A stretch of DNA of 64,000 nucleotides from Novosphingobium nitrogenifigens DSM 19370. Its GTDB lineage: Bacteria > Pseudomonadota > Alphaproteobacteria > Sphingomonadales > Sphingomonadaceae. The position numbers were made by a program, and so were the translations under genes. The stretch spans positions 1,409,784-1,473,783 of the forward strand of contig NZ_GL876926.1 of the NCBI RefSeq assembly GCF_000192575.1, written 5' to 3'. Below are positions 9,310 to 19,163 of the stretch, piece by piece. A model generated the notes under the pieces. The model made no database searches. It saw only the letters and a program-made list of their open reading frames with translations, and had not been told where the DNA came from. Every line of letters begins with the position of its first letter. The stretch's first letter is position 1.

Positions 9310-9753
9310 ATGCAGTCAAGAACCCTGAACGGCCTCATCGCCCGCCGCGTCGGCGAAGTCGAGGTCCGCCGCATCTCTCCTGACGACAGCAACTATTTCG
9401 CCTTGCTGTTCGACCCAGAGGACGAAGGCGTCACGCCGGTTGCCGTGGTCGAGATCTTCACTGTCGGGGGATCGACGCCACCCAACACCCACAGCCATGC
9501 CCATGAATTCTTCTATGTCCTGTCGGGCACCGGCAAAGCCCTGTGCGACGGGGTTGAACAGCCCATCGGCAAAGGCGACGCACTCATGCTGCGCCCCGGC
9601 ACCGAGCACCGGATTTTCAACACCGGCCCCGACAAGCTCTACACCCTGACCTTCATGGTGCCCAACGAAGGGTTCGCCGAACTGATCCGCGCAGGCGAGC
9701 GGCTCGAACTCGATGCCGACGACTTGCGCATCCTGACCGGGATTGCCGCATGA
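9310..9753 (+). CDS. Cupin-domain protein
   Basis: 147-residue single-domain cupin. Motif 1 is visible as THSHAHEFFYVLSGTG (metal-ligand histidines and glutamate) and motif 2 as the later PGTEHRIFNTG. Such small cupins act as isomerases, dioxygenases or ligand-binding modules; which one cannot be told here. It lies 22 bp after the creatininase-family gene and overlaps the next gene by four bases (ATGA), indicating translational coupling within the operon. Confidence 0.8.
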   Translation: MQSRTLNGLIARRVGEVEVRRISPDDSNYFALLFDPEDEGVTPVAVVEIFTVGGSTPPNTHSHAHEFFYVLSGTGKALCDGVEQPIGKGDALMLRPGTEHRIFNTGPDKLYTLTFMVPNEGFAELIRAGERLELDADDLRILTGIAA

Positions 9754-10538
9754 CATCGCTGCGTCCCTTGGGCAGTTCCCCCCGCAACCGATGGCATGTC
9801 GATGAAACGCATGCCGATTTCGTGCGCGTGATGCCGCCGGTTCGTGCCGTCGACCTTCCTGCCTCGCCGCAGGATGTCCGGATCGACCTGTCGCGCACGG
9901 CCCTTGTCGTCATCGACATGCAGAACGATTTTTGCCACCCCGACGGCTGGCTTGCATCGATCGGCGTCGACATTACGCCCGCGCGAGCCCCGGTCGCTCC
10001 ACTGCTCGACCTGCTGCCTGCTGTGCGTAAGGCCGGAATGCCGGTCATCTGGCTCAATTGGGGCAATCGTCCCGATCGCCTCAATCTCGGCCCTTCGACG
10101 CTCCACACCTATGACATGGCCGGACTGGGCGCAGGGCTCGGACAACCGTTGAAAAACGGTGCGCGGGTACTCGAACTCGACAGCTGGGCCGCAGCGGTCA
10201 TCGACGAACTGGGCGACACCAGCGGCGACATCCACGTTGCCAAATATGCCATGTCGGGTTTCTGGGACACGCCGCTCGACGCGATCCTGCGCAATCTCCA
10301 GATCACCACTCTGCTGTTTGCCGGGGTCAACCTCGACCAGTGCGTCCTGTGCACCTTACAGGATGCGAGCTTTCGCGGGTACGACTGCCTCCTGCTCGAA
10401 GATTGCGCGGCGACGACCTCGCCCGAGTATTGCGCACAAGCTGCACTTTACAACATCCGGCAATGCTTCGGCTTTTCCACCATGGGCAGGCAGCTCTGCG
10501 AACGGCTGGCCACTGCGCCCGATCCAACATTCCCCTGA
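9750..10538 (+). CDS. Isochorismatase-like cysteine hydrolase
   Basis: 262-residue cytoplasmic hydrolase of the isochorismatase/N-carbamoylsarcosine amidase fold. The catalytic triad is in place: D56 in VVIDMQNDF, K165 in HVAKYAMSGF and C198 in VNLDQCVLCT. Relatives hydrolyse ureido or amide bonds (N-carbamoylsarcosine, ureidoacrylate, biuret). The N-terminal 45 residues before the core are longer than in minimal members, as in the RutB/biuret hydrolase group. Its start overlaps the cupin stop, and the FAD oxidase follows 19 bp downstream. Confidence 0.83.
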   Translation: MTSLRPLGSSPRNRWHVDETHADFVRVMPPVRAVDLPASPQDVRIDLSRTALVVIDMQNDFCHPDGWLASIGVDITPARAPVAPLLDLLPAVRKAGMPVIWLNWGNRPDRLNLGPSTLHTYDMAGLGAGLGQPLKNGARVLELDSWAAAVIDELGDTSGDIHVAKYAMSGFWDTPLDAILRNLQITTLLFAGVNLDQCVLCTLQDASFRGYDCLLLEDCAATTSPEYCAQAALYNIRQCFGFSTMGRQLCERLATAPDPTFP

Positions 10539-10557
10539 TCCGAAAAGGGTTCCGCCG

Positions 10558-11931
10558 ATGTCTTTCACCAGCCACGATGCTGCCGCTTCGACCGATTGGG
10601 CGCACGTCGCCGCCGATCTCGCCCCGATCGCCTGCGATACCGGGGAACGGGAAACCCGCCGCAAATCGCGCGACTATTACTGGTTCTCGCCTCTGCTCAA
10701 GGCCGAGATCGACGATTGGCGCGCCGATCTGATCGCTACGCCCGCCGATCTGGCCGAACTGGAAACACTCGTCGCCTATTGCGTTGCCCACCGTCTTCCG
10801 ATCACCGTGCGCGGCGCGGGAACCGGCAATTACGGACAATGCATGCCGCGTCATGGCGGCGTGGTCGTCGACCTGACCCGGCTCGACCGCGTGTTGTCGA
10901 TCGGCGAGGGCACATTTCGGGCCCAGGGCGGCATCCGCATGTACGACCTGGAGCAGGAACTGAACCGGACCGGGCAGGAACTGCGCTTTTTCCCTTCGAC
11001 ATGGCGCAGCGCGACGCTGGGCGGCTTCATTGCCGGAGGCACGACCGGTTGCGGAGCCATCGGCCACGGCACGTTGCATACGCCGGGCAATGTCCTTGCG
11101 CTCAAGATCCTGACGGCAGGCGACACCCCCACCCTGATCGAACTGACTGGCGCGGAAGCGCAGGCTGCGGTTCACGCCTATGGCACCAACGGCATCATCG
11201 TCGAAGCCGAACTCGCCCTGGCCCCGCTCGGTCGCTGGCATGATCGCATCTATGCCCTGCCCGACCTTGGCGCGGCCATGGACCTTGCCGACCGGATCGG
11301 GCGCGATCGTACCCTTGCCAAAAAGCAGCTCGCCGTTGTCGATGCGGCGGTCATCCCTCTGGTCCGTCCGCTTGCCGAGACCGTTCCGGCCGGCAGCGCG
11401 CTCGTTCTGGCAATGATCGGAGAGGACAGCCTTGCGTCGGCCGATGCAGCTGCGAACGAGCTCGGAGGCTCCGTCGCCTTTGCCCGCGCTCCGGGCGAAA
11501 AGACCGGCCTCGTTCCCGCGATCTATGAAATGTGCTGGAACCACACCACGCTTCACGCGATCGGGCGCGACAAGTCGATCAGTTACCTGCAATGCGGTTT
11601 CCCTGCCGATTACCGCCCGGTGGTCCTGGCCGTCGCGGCCGAACTCGGCGATGAAATGCCGATGCACCTCGAATTCGCAACCATCGATGGCGAACTCGTC
11701 TGTTTCGGCATCCCCTTGCTGCGCTTTACCAGTGCCGAACGCCTCGCCCAGATCCATGCCATCCTGCGCAGCCACGGGTGTCAGGTCTTCAACCCGCATA
11801 CTTACGTTCTCGAAAACGGAGGCATGCAGGTCGCCGATCCGCAACAACTCGCCTTCCGCCGGACGTCCGATCCCCATGGCCTGTTCAACCCCGGCAAGAT
11901 GCCCGGCTGGGACGTCCCCGACGCCGCCTGA
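10558..11931 (+). CDS. FAD-linked oxidase (PCMH-type FAD-binding)
   Basis: 457-residue flavoprotein of the vanillyl-alcohol oxidase/glycolate oxidase group. The N-terminal FAD domain (about 45-230) shows PITVRGAGTGNYGQ, followed by GGFIAGGTTGCGAIGHGTL, the pyrophosphate-binding signature, and YGTNGIIVEAEL; the C-terminal half is the substrate cap. The ATG at 10558 is chosen because earlier in-frame residues are antisense-like sequence inside the previous gene. It probably oxidises a hydroxyl or amine intermediate of the operon's pathway. It is the fourth gene of the operon. Confidence 0.83.
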   Translation: MSFTSHDAAASTDWAHVAADLAPIACDTGERETRRKSRDYYWFSPLLKAEIDDWRADLIATPADLAELETLVAYCVAHRLPITVRGAGTGNYGQCMPRHGGVVVDLTRLDRVLSIGEGTFRAQGGIRMYDLEQELNRTGQELRFFPSTWRSATLGGFIAGGTTGCGAIGHGTLHTPGNVLALKILTAGDTPTLIELTGAEAQAAVHAYGTNGIIVEAELALAPLGRWHDRIYALPDLGAAMDLADRIGRDRTLAKKQLAVVDAAVIPLVRPLAETVPAGSALVLAMIGEDSLASADAAANELGGSVAFARAPGEKTGLVPAIYEMCWNHTTLHAIGRDKSISYLQCGFPADYRPVVLAVAAELGDEMPMHLEFATIDGELVCFGIPLLRFTSAERLAQIHAILRSHGCQVFNPHTYVLENGGMQVADPQQLAFRRTSDPHGLFNPGKMPGWDVPDAA

Positions 11932-11970
11932 AACCGCTCCCACCCCTTCCTTCCACAAGGCCCCGCGACG

Positions 11971-13590
11971 ATGGCGCAGATCCTGCCTCAAACTCTTTCG
12001 ATGACCACGCGCGACGGCATTCGTCTCGACGCGGATGTCTATCGTCCGTCCGGCAAGGGACCGTGGCCGGTGCTGCTGCTGCGCCAGGGGTATGGTCGGC
12101 GTGTCGCGGCGGCGGTGTGCTATGCCCATCCCCGCTGGTATGCCGATCAGGGCTATGTCGTGGTGGTGCAGGACGTGCGCGGGCGCGGCACGTCTGAAGG
12201 GGTTTTTCGGACGCTGGAACAGGAAGCCGAGGACGGCGCCGATACCATCGCGTGGTGCGCAAGCCTACCGGACACCACCGGCACGGTCGGCATGTACGGC
12301 TTTTCGTTTCAGGGGATGAACCAACTGCTGGCGGCCACCCTTGCCGGGCCGGAACTCAAGGCGATTGCCCCGGCCATGATCGGCTGGGACTTGCGCGGGG
12401 AACTGGTCGAGGAAGGAGGCGTTCCCCAGCTGGCAGGCGCGATCGGCTGGGCAGCGCAAGTCGGCGCCGATACCGCCCGGCATCAGGGGGACGAGGCCGC
12501 GTGGCTCGACTTGCGTGCTGCGGCGCAAAATCCTCCGTGCAACAGTCCGGTGCCCTTGCGCCCCGAACCACTGGTCCGCCATGCCCGTTACAACCATCTG
12601 CTGCGCTGGAGCGAGGCGGAAGCCGACGATCCCCTGTGGCAGGCCATTGCCCCGATGGCGCATGCCGAAACGCTGGCGGCCAGAGCCCTGCCCATGCTGT
12701 TCATCGGCGGCTGGCACGATTTCACGCTCGCCGGTACGCTAGCCGGATGGCGGGCCATGGAGGCGACCGGGCTGGCCTGGCTCGATCTTGGTCCCTGGCC
12801 GCATATCCCGTGGGGGCGTCATGTCGGCGGACAGGATTACGGCCCCGACGCAGTCTCCGATGTAGACCGGCATCAGGTCGCGTGGTTCGATCACTGGCTG
12901 AAAGGAAAGCCGCTCGACCGCTCCCGCGTCCGGCTGTTCGACATGGGCACCCGCACGTGGCGTTCGGCCGACAGGCTGGGCGGCAGCGCCCGAACGCTGT
13001 TCCTTTCGGGAACCGGCAGGGTCAGTATCGATGCCGCAACAGGCAAGCTGCTCGATCGCCCCGGTGCGACCGGAAGCGAGGTGATCGTTCATGACCCCTG
13101 GCGTCCGGCTCCGAGTGTCGGGGGCCGCATGGGCAATCCGCCGGGCCCGGTCGATCGTCGTGCCATCGACGAACGCGGCGACATTGCGACTTTCACGACA
13201 GCCCCGCTGGATCAGCCGCTGACTTTGTCCGGGTGGATCGGAGCACGGCTTCACCTTTCGTCCGACAGCGCCCATTTCGATATCCACGCGGTCCTTTCGC
13301 AAGTGACTGCGTCGGGCGCAGTCCTGCCCTTTGCCGAGGGACATACCCGCATTGCCGGAGCGACCGGCGTCGTCCCGGTGGACCTCGACCTCAAGGCCAC
13401 GTGCATCACGCTGGCGCCGGGCGAAAGCCTGCGCCTGTCTTTGGCGGGAGCTGCCTTTCCCGCCTTTGCCGTCAATCCGGGCACGGGCGAAGGCACCGAC
13501 GCCACAGCCTTTTCAGCGCGCGTGATTACGCTCGTGGTCCATCACGGAGAGGACCACCCTTCCAGCCTTGTCATCGAATGTCTTGATTAG
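11971..13590 (+). CDS. CocE/NonD-family hydrolase (X-Pro dipeptidyl-peptidase type)
   Basis: 539-residue serine hydrolase of the cocaine esterase/X-Pro dipeptidyl-peptidase (S15) family. The alpha/beta-hydrolase core carries S112 in YGFSFQG, D250 in GGWHDF and H278 in GPWPHIPWG; a C-terminal jelly-roll domain (about 350-535) follows. No signal peptide, so cytoplasmic. Family members cleave esters or amides. It is the last gene of the operon. Its stop overlaps the convergent PhoD stop by four bases (TTAG at 13587-13590). Confidence 0.85.
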   Translation: MAQILPQTLSMTTRDGIRLDADVYRPSGKGPWPVLLLRQGYGRRVAAAVCYAHPRWYADQGYVVVVQDVRGRGTSEGVFRTLEQEAEDGADTIAWCASLPDTTGTVGMYGFSFQGMNQLLAATLAGPELKAIAPAMIGWDLRGELVEEGGVPQLAGAIGWAAQVGADTARHQGDEAAWLDLRAAAQNPPCNSPVPLRPEPLVRHARYNHLLRWSEAEADDPLWQAIAPMAHAETLAARALPMLFIGGWHDFTLAGTLAGWRAMEATGLAWLDLGPWPHIPWGRHVGGQDYGPDAVSDVDRHQVAWFDHWLKGKPLDRSRVRLFDMGTRTWRSADRLGGSARTLFLSGTGRVSIDAATGKLLDRPGATGSEVIVHDPWRPAPSVGGRMGNPPGPVDRRAIDERGDIATFTTAPLDQPLTLSGWIGARLHLSSDSAHFDIHAVLSQVTASGAVLPFAEGHTRIAGATGVVPVDLDLKATCITLAPGESLRLSLAGAAFPAFAVNPGTGEGTDATAFSARVITLVVHHGEDHPSSLVIECLD

Positions 13591-15200
13591 GCACGCTGCA
13601 ATCCCGGCTTGCCGTGTTCGAGGACAAGGCGGGCATATGTCGAGAGCTTTCCGCCGGGTGTCGAGACGCGGTCGACGATCTTGAGGTCGGCGTGCCAAGC
13701 CGCCCGGTCGACGTCGCACAGGAGATAGCCGCGCCGGTCCACCGTGGCTTTCAAGTGCGGATTGTCCGCGCGCGCCTGTACGGCACGGAAATCATCGTCA
13801 CCCTGCCCGTCGTCACCCGAGCTGATCGAGGTGGTCTGGAATTCCGACGCGACGACTTTGCCGTCACCTTCGTCCTGGACAAGGTCGCCCGCGTAATGGC
13901 GATGCGCGTCGCCGCTGACGGTCACGGTCCGCCCTGCCCCATGCGTCTCGATTGCCGAAAGCAGACGGCGGCGATTGGCGAGATAGCCCGACCACTGGTC
14001 CATGTTGTAGACCTTGGCCCCGCCCGGTGTATCCCGATAGACAAGGTTCATCAGCATGACCTGATGCGCGATGAGGTTCCAGCGCGTGTCGGACCGCGCG
14101 AGACCGTCATAGAGCCAGGCTTCCTGCGCGGCGCCCATCATCGCGCTTTGCGGTGCGGAGCAGTCCGGGCCCAAAGGTACCATGCGATCGCCATAGACCT
14201 GATCGGTGCGATACTGCCGCGTGTCGAGCACGAAAGCATTGACGAGATCGCCATAACGCGCCGACCGGTACATCTGCATGCGGGGCCCGTCGGGCAGTGA
14301 GGCAAGCCGCAGGGGCATGTGCTCGTAATAGGCCTGAAACGCCGAAGCCCGGCGCAGCAGGAAGGCTTGCGGGGGCGTTCCGTCCTGATCCCATTGCCCC
14401 GCCCAGTCGTTGTCGACGTCGTGATCGTCGATGCTCATCCAGAACGGGTGCGCCGCATGGGCGGCCTGAAGATCGCGGTCCGATTTGTACTGGGCATGGC
14501 GCAGGCGGTAATCGTCGAGCGAATAGGGTTCGGGCGTGCTGTGACGCCGCGCGCGCGGATAAGTATTGCCGAGATAGGTGATCTCGTTGTCGCCCTTCTC
14601 GTTGGTCTCGTAGATGTAGTCGCCATAGTGGAACACGAAGTCCACCGGCTCTTCGGCAATGCCCCACCACGCGGTGTAATAGCCGTGTTCGTAATGCTGG
14701 CACCCGGCGACAGCGAACCGCAGGCGGTCGAGCCGGGCATGGGGCAGCGGCAATGTGCGGCTGCGCCCGATGGGGCTCGTTTCGCCCCCGACGTGGAAAC
14801 GATAGAAATAGGGGCGGTCGGGCGCCAGCCCGGCCACTTCGGCATGGACACTATGCGCCAGTTCCGGGCTGGCCAGTGCTTCCCCACGCGCAAGCGGCAG
14901 GGCGAATGTTTCCTCGCCCGCCACTTCCCATTGCACCACCACCGGCTGCGGCGGCATCCCCCCGTGCGGCTCGGTCGGACGCGGAGCCAGCCGGGTCCAG
15001 ATCACGAAGCCATCGGGCGCGGGATCGCCCGAGGCGATGCCGAGCGAAAAGGGATGATCGGCGAAACGCGGATCGGCCCAGAGATTGCGCGGCCAGACGG
15101 CAGCCTCTCCGGCAAGCGGCCACCCGCCCGCCGCCAGCACCCCGGTTCCGGCCAGCACCTGCATCAGGCGACGGCGGTTGAATTGAAGCGATTGCGACAT
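13587..15200 (-). CDS. phoD: PhoD-family alkaline phosphatase, Tat-exported
   Basis: 537-residue periplasmic phosphodiesterase/phosphatase. A twin-arginine signal (NRRRLMQVLAGTG, residues 8-20) is followed by the PhoD N-terminal domain (PFSLGIASGDPAPDGFVIWTRL) and the metallophosphoesterase core with HYGDYIYE, IDDHDVDNDW and SGDAHRHYAGDL. These enzymes release phosphate from phosphate esters using Ca/Fe. The gene lies 25 bp downstream of a TonB receptor on the same strand, so receptor and phosphatase are probably co-transcribed. I see no obvious Pho box. Confidence 0.9.
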   Translation of the reverse strand: MSQSLQFNRRRLMQVLAGTGVLAAGGWPLAGEAAVWPRNLWADPRFADHPFSLGIASGDPAPDGFVIWTRLAPRPTEPHGGMPPQPVVVQWEVAGEETFALPLARGEALASPELAHSVHAEVAGLAPDRPYFYRFHVGGETSPIGRSRTLPLPHARLDRLRFAVAGCQHYEHGYYTAWWGIAEEPVDFVFHYGDYIYETNEKGDNEITYLGNTYPRARRHSTPEPYSLDDYRLRHAQYKSDRDLQAAHAAHPFWMSIDDHDVDNDWAGQWDQDGTPPQAFLLRRASAFQAYYEHMPLRLASLPDGPRMQMYRSARYGDLVNAFVLDTRQYRTDQVYGDRMVPLGPDCSAPQSAMMGAAQEAWLYDGLARSDTRWNLIAHQVMLMNLVYRDTPGGAKVYNMDQWSGYLANRRRLLSAIETHGAGRTVTVSGDAHRHYAGDLVQDEGDGKVVASEFQTTSISSGDDGQGDDDFRAVQARADNPHLKATVDRRGYLLCDVDRAAWHADLKIVDRVSTPGGKLSTYARLVLEHGKPGLQRA

Positions 15201-15225
15201 GGCGGATGCCTCTTGGGTCAGGAGA

Positions 15226-17631
15226 TCAGAACGCGGCGCGGACGCGAATGCCGAAAGTGCGCGGATTGCCCGGATAGCCCTGCACGATCCCGGTCGATTT
15301 CGTGAGACCGAGCATGTTGATGTAATAGGCCTTGTTCAGCAGATTGTTCGACCAGATCTGCAGATCGTAGCGCCCACCGGCGAGCTTGAGGCCGACCCGC
15401 GCATTGACCAGCGCATAAGGGCTGATCCACGCCAGCGGATCGAGCGTGATCGTCGTGTTCTGCGAGCTGCGCCAGTTCACGTCGACCAGGCCGTACCCCA
15501 CGACATCGCGCCCCAGGTCATGGGTGTAATCGACCGTCGCATCGGCCGTCCACTTGGGCGCCCAGGCGACTTGCCGTCCGGTCAGGTCGCAGGAAAGCGT
15601 GGTGACTTCGGCCGGGCAAGCCGAATTGTGGAACGAGGAATAATAGGCGTGGTCATAGGCGATGAAGCCTTTGGCATGGAGCCCCTTGGCCAGCTGTGCC
15701 TCCGCTTCCAGTTCGACGCCGTTCGAGGTCAGCGAACCGACGTTGGCCAGGAACTTGAGCGCGGTATTCCCGACGCCCACCGACTCGTTGGCCTGGTAGT
15801 TCTGCACGACGGTATGGAACGCGGTCAGGTTGACGAGCAAGTGATGGCGGAACCATTCGCTCTTGATCCCGGCTTCGAAATCGTCGGTGGTTTCGCCCTT
15901 CACCGACTGCCCGCCGCCTAGCGCCAGAATGCGCGCATCGGTCACCGGCAAAAGATTGAAACCGGCCGACTTGTAGCCGCGCGCATATTTGACGAAGACC
16001 ATCGTGTCGGCGAACACCTTGTAACTGATGCTGCCTTCGCCCGAGAGCGAATTGTCGGACAGGGCCTGATTGACCGAGCCCAGCGCGGAATTGGCCGCTG
16101 CCGAGGACATGTCGTTGATCTGCGCCGTGTTGAGATTGCCCAGATTGGACGTGACCCAGCCCGCATAGGCTTCGGTCCGGTGCTCCCAGGTATAGCGCAG
16201 CCCCCCATCGATCGACAGGCGATGCGCCTTGTCGGGATGCCAGCTCACATTGCCGAACAGGGCTTCGGTATTGGTGTGGAACAAGGCGTGGCTCTGCATG
16301 CCGAGCCCGGCGATCCCATCGGCATAGGCCCCCTGCGCCCAGGTCTTGCCGTTGAGCGTGGGGAAATCGGTCGACGACGGATTGGAGGCCCAGATGTAAT
16401 ACTGGTCACCGAAACGAATGCGCGAATCCACCTGCAATTGCTGACGCGACAGGAAACCGCCGACGGTCGCCTCGATCGCCCCGCCCTTGGGCGTCGCCCA
16501 CCGCAGTTCCTGGCTGAACTGATGCTCGTTGTTGCATGAGCCGTAATCGGGAATGGCGTTGAGCTGGGTATAGTCGTTGTCGTTGTTGGTCAGACACTTC
16601 CAGTTTTCCCACGCGGTGATCGAGGTGATCGTGCCGCCCTTGCCCAGATCCCAGTCGATCGTGCCGCTGCCCAAATAGAGATTGGTCCGGGCATTGAGCG
16701 CGGAATCGAGATTGACCGTCGGGTTCGACGCATCGCTGGTGTTGAGCGTATAGCCCGCATTGGCCATGCGCGTCTGCAGCGCGGCGGGATTGTAGATCTG
16801 TGTGATGACCGGCGACATCGTGTTGAACGCCTGGTGGTTCCACGTCCCGATCAGGCGGATCGACAGGTTGTTGGTCGGCGTGAACAGCAATTGCGCACGA
16901 ACGCCTTCACCTTGCCGGGCGTTCTGCTTCTCGATGCTCGACAGGTTGCGGTAATTGCCGTCGGTCTGGGTGTAATAGCCCGAAACGCGAAACGCGAGCT
17001 TGTCGGCGATAAGCGGCCCGGTGATGCTGCCCTTCCCTTCGACAAGGCCCTGGTTGCCGACGCTCATTTCGGCATTGGCCCCCAGCTTGAAACTGGGCTT
17101 GGCCGTGTTGATGAGAACAGCACCGGCCGTCGTGTTCTTGCCAAAGCTCGTCCCTTGCGGTCCGCGTAACAATTCGACGTCGGCGATGTCGTTGAAATCG
17201 TTGCTGACCATGCCCTGACGGCCGGTGTAGATACCGTCGACGAAAATGCCGACCGAACCGTCGATGCCGTCGGTGTTGAAACCGTTGTTGCCGATCCCGC
17301 GAATGCCGAGATTGAGCTGCTTGGGATTGGTCAGATAGACCGAGAACGCCGGAAAGCGGGTCTGGAAATCGGTGAAATTGACAAGGTTCTGCTTCGCGAG
17401 CTCCCCACCGCCGAGCGTGGTGATCGCAATGGGCACCGCCTGCGCGTTTTCGGGCCGCTTGCGCGCATAAACGACAATGTCGGTCACCTCGCCGGATGCG
17501 GCATCATCCTTTGCCCCGGCTTCGGGCGCGGCGGGCGCCTCGGCATGGGCGGTTCCCGCCATGGCCAGGGCAAGAAACGAAACAAGCCCCAGTTGACCAA
17601 ACCCGGCGTGGCGGCGACCCCGTACAATCAT
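15226..17631 (-). CDS. TonB-dependent receptor
   Basis: Outer-membrane receptor of about 801 residues with signal peptide (ending GTAHA), TonB-box-like DIVVYARKR, plug motif VELLRGPQGTSFGKNTTAGAVLI and a barrel ending TFGIRVRAAF. I choose the ATG at 17631, which has AGGGG about ten bases upstream; ATGs at 17649 and 17673 are in frame. It is followed by phoD 25 bp downstream, suggesting import of a phosphorylated or phosphate-ester compound (inference). Otherwise it resembles the receptors typical of sphingomonads. Confidence 0.9.
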   Translation of the reverse strand: MIVRGRRHAGFGQLGLVSFLALAMAGTAHAEAPAAPEAGAKDDAASGEVTDIVVYARKRPENAQAVPIAITTLGGGELAKQNLVNFTDFQTRFPAFSVYLTNPKQLNLGIRGIGNNGFNTDGIDGSVGIFVDGIYTGRQGMVSNDFNDIADVELLRGPQGTSFGKNTTAGAVLINTAKPSFKLGANAEMSVGNQGLVEGKGSITGPLIADKLAFRVSGYYTQTDGNYRNLSSIEKQNARQGEGVRAQLLFTPTNNLSIRLIGTWNHQAFNTMSPVITQIYNPAALQTRMANAGYTLNTSDASNPTVNLDSALNARTNLYLGSGTIDWDLGKGGTITSITAWENWKCLTNNDNDYTQLNAIPDYGSCNNEHQFSQELRWATPKGGAIEATVGGFLSRQQLQVDSRIRFGDQYYIWASNPSSTDFPTLNGKTWAQGAYADGIAGLGMQSHALFHTNTEALFGNVSWHPDKAHRLSIDGGLRYTWEHRTEAYAGWVTSNLGNLNTAQINDMSSAAANSALGSVNQALSDNSLSGEGSISYKVFADTMVFVKYARGYKSAGFNLLPVTDARILALGGGQSVKGETTDDFEAGIKSEWFRHHLLVNLTAFHTVVQNYQANESVGVGNTALKFLANVGSLTSNGVELEAEAQLAKGLHAKGFIAYDHAYYSSFHNSACPAEVTTLSCDLTGRQVAWAPKWTADATVDYTHDLGRDVVGYGLVDVNWRSSQNTTITLDPLAWISPYALVNARVGLKLAGGRYDLQIWSNNLLNKAYYINMLGLTKSTGIVQGYPGNPRTFGIRVRAAF

Positions 17632-17796
17632 CGATAAAACCCCTGTCATTTTTTCGGATTGAGGGCGCGCCAAACCCTCCGCCCCAGCCCGACGGAAGAA
17701 TGACTAACCCCTTGTCACGGGCCGCTATTCTTCCCTCGTTCCGTATTTGTGACAGGTTGTTGTAGTGATACAAAAAGCTACATTTTAAGCGGACGA

Positions 17797-19131
17797 TCAA
17801 TGCAAGGATCGCGCCGCCTGTTCGATCGCCACAGCGAGCATGGCAAAGATTTCGTCGAGCTCGGCCTCCGTCGCATTGAAGGCAGGCGCGACAAGGACAT
17901 GATCCCCGCTCACCCCATCGACCACGCCCGCTTCCCCACGCACGAGCAGACCGAGCCCGCGCGCAGCCTCGACCACCCGGCGATGGAACCCGAGCGCGGG
18001 ATCAAGCGGTGCGCGGCTTTCCCGGTCGGCAACGAATTCGATCCCCATGAGCGCGCCTTTGCCGCGAATGTCGCCGACCAGTTGGTGGCGACCGAATGCC
18101 GCCTGCGCGCGAGCAAGGAATGCGCTCTCCCGTTTGCGGACTTGCGCGATGAGGTCATGCCGGTCGAGATAATCGAGCACCGCAAGGCCCGCAGCACAGG
18201 ACACGGCATGCCCCGAATAAGTATAGCCGGTGAAAAGACTTGAAGGAGCCGCCCGTTCCAGCCGTTCGATGACTTTGCTGCTGATGAGAACCCCGGCAAG
18301 CGGGGCATAGCCTGCCGCCACGCCTTTGCCGAAGGTGATGATGTCGGGCAAAGCCTCAAGATTGGACGAGGCAAAGGCAGCCCCGGTCCGCCCGAACCCC
18401 GTGACGACTTCATCCGCGATCAACAGGATGTCGTGGCGATCGCACAGGGCGCGCAAACCCCGGATATAGCCCGGCGGCGGGACCAGCGCCCCCGATCCGG
18501 CCCCGGTCACAGGCTCGATGATGATGGCCGCAATGCTCGCGGGATCTTCCTGGATCAGGCGCCGCTCGACTTCGCGGACCTGCTCCTCGCCATAGGCCTG
18601 CGCGGTCAGCCCGAGCGGCGCGCGATAGAGGCTGACGGCCGGAAGCTTGGGAAAGTCGAGCATATAGGGCAGGAAATCGCGCCTGCGGCTGACTTTGCCG
18701 CTCGCCGCCAACGTTGCCATGGTCGCGCCATGATAGCTTTGCCAGCGACTGGCGATACGCCAGCGGCTCTCGTTCCCGCCCGCGCGCTGATAGCGGCGGG
18801 CGATCTTGAACGCGACTTCGTTCGCTTCCGATCCGCCGCTGGTGAAATAGGCCTTGGCCAAACCATCCGGCGCGAGCGCGACGACCCGCTCGGCCAGCGT
18901 GGTTTCAGCCTCGGTGGCGAAATCACCTGCATAGACAAAGGGCACTTGCGCGGCCTGTCGCGCCATCGCCTCGCCGATTTCGCCGAGGCCATAGCCGATA
19001 TTGGCGACATAGATGCCGCTCACCGCATCGAGATAGCGCCGCCCGTCGGCATCGAACAGTTCGATCCCGCTCGCCCGCACCACCCGTGGCACAGGCGACG
19101 ACCAGTCGCGCCGAAACACCGCGTCCGTCAT
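17797..19131 (-). CDS. Class III PLP-dependent aminotransferase
   Basis: 444-residue omega-aminotransferase-type enzyme transferring an amino group from a terminal or beta/gamma amine to a keto acid. Visible: FTSGGSEANEVAFKIARRY (cofactor phosphate cup), SYHGATMATLAASG, PLP-contacting D240 in LLIADEVVTGFGRTG, and the Schiff-base lysine K269 in TFGKGVAAGYAPLAG. Length and motifs fit family aminotransferases annotated as beta-alanine/pyruvate or aspartate types. It lies 165 bp upstream of the TonB receptor on the same strand and may be co-regulated with it. The amine substrate is unknown. Confidence 0.88.
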   Translation of the reverse strand: MTDAVFRRDWSSPVPRVVRASGIELFDADGRRYLDAVSGIYVANIGYGLGEIGEAMARQAAQVPFVYAGDFATEAETTLAERVVALAPDGLAKAYFTSGGSEANEVAFKIARRYQRAGGNESRWRIASRWQSYHGATMATLAASGKVSRRRDFLPYMLDFPKLPAVSLYRAPLGLTAQAYGEEQVREVERRLIQEDPASIAAIIIEPVTGAGSGALVPPPGYIRGLRALCDRHDILLIADEVVTGFGRTGAAFASSNLEALPDIITFGKGVAAGYAPLAGVLISSKVIERLERAAPSSLFTGYTYSGHAVSCAAGLAVLDYLDRHDLIAQVRKRESAFLARAQAAFGRHQLVGDIRGKGALMGIEFVADRESRAPLDPALGFHRRVVEAARGLGLLVRGEAGVVDGVSGDHVLVAPAFNATEAELDEIFAMLAVAIEQAARSLH

Positions 19132-19163
19132 GGATCGCTCACTCCTGCCGCAAGGGACCTCGA

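Noticed and set aside
10327..12129. Long antisense frame across the FAD-oxidase and neighbours
   Set aside because: Spans several sense genes with complete active sites; no family match.
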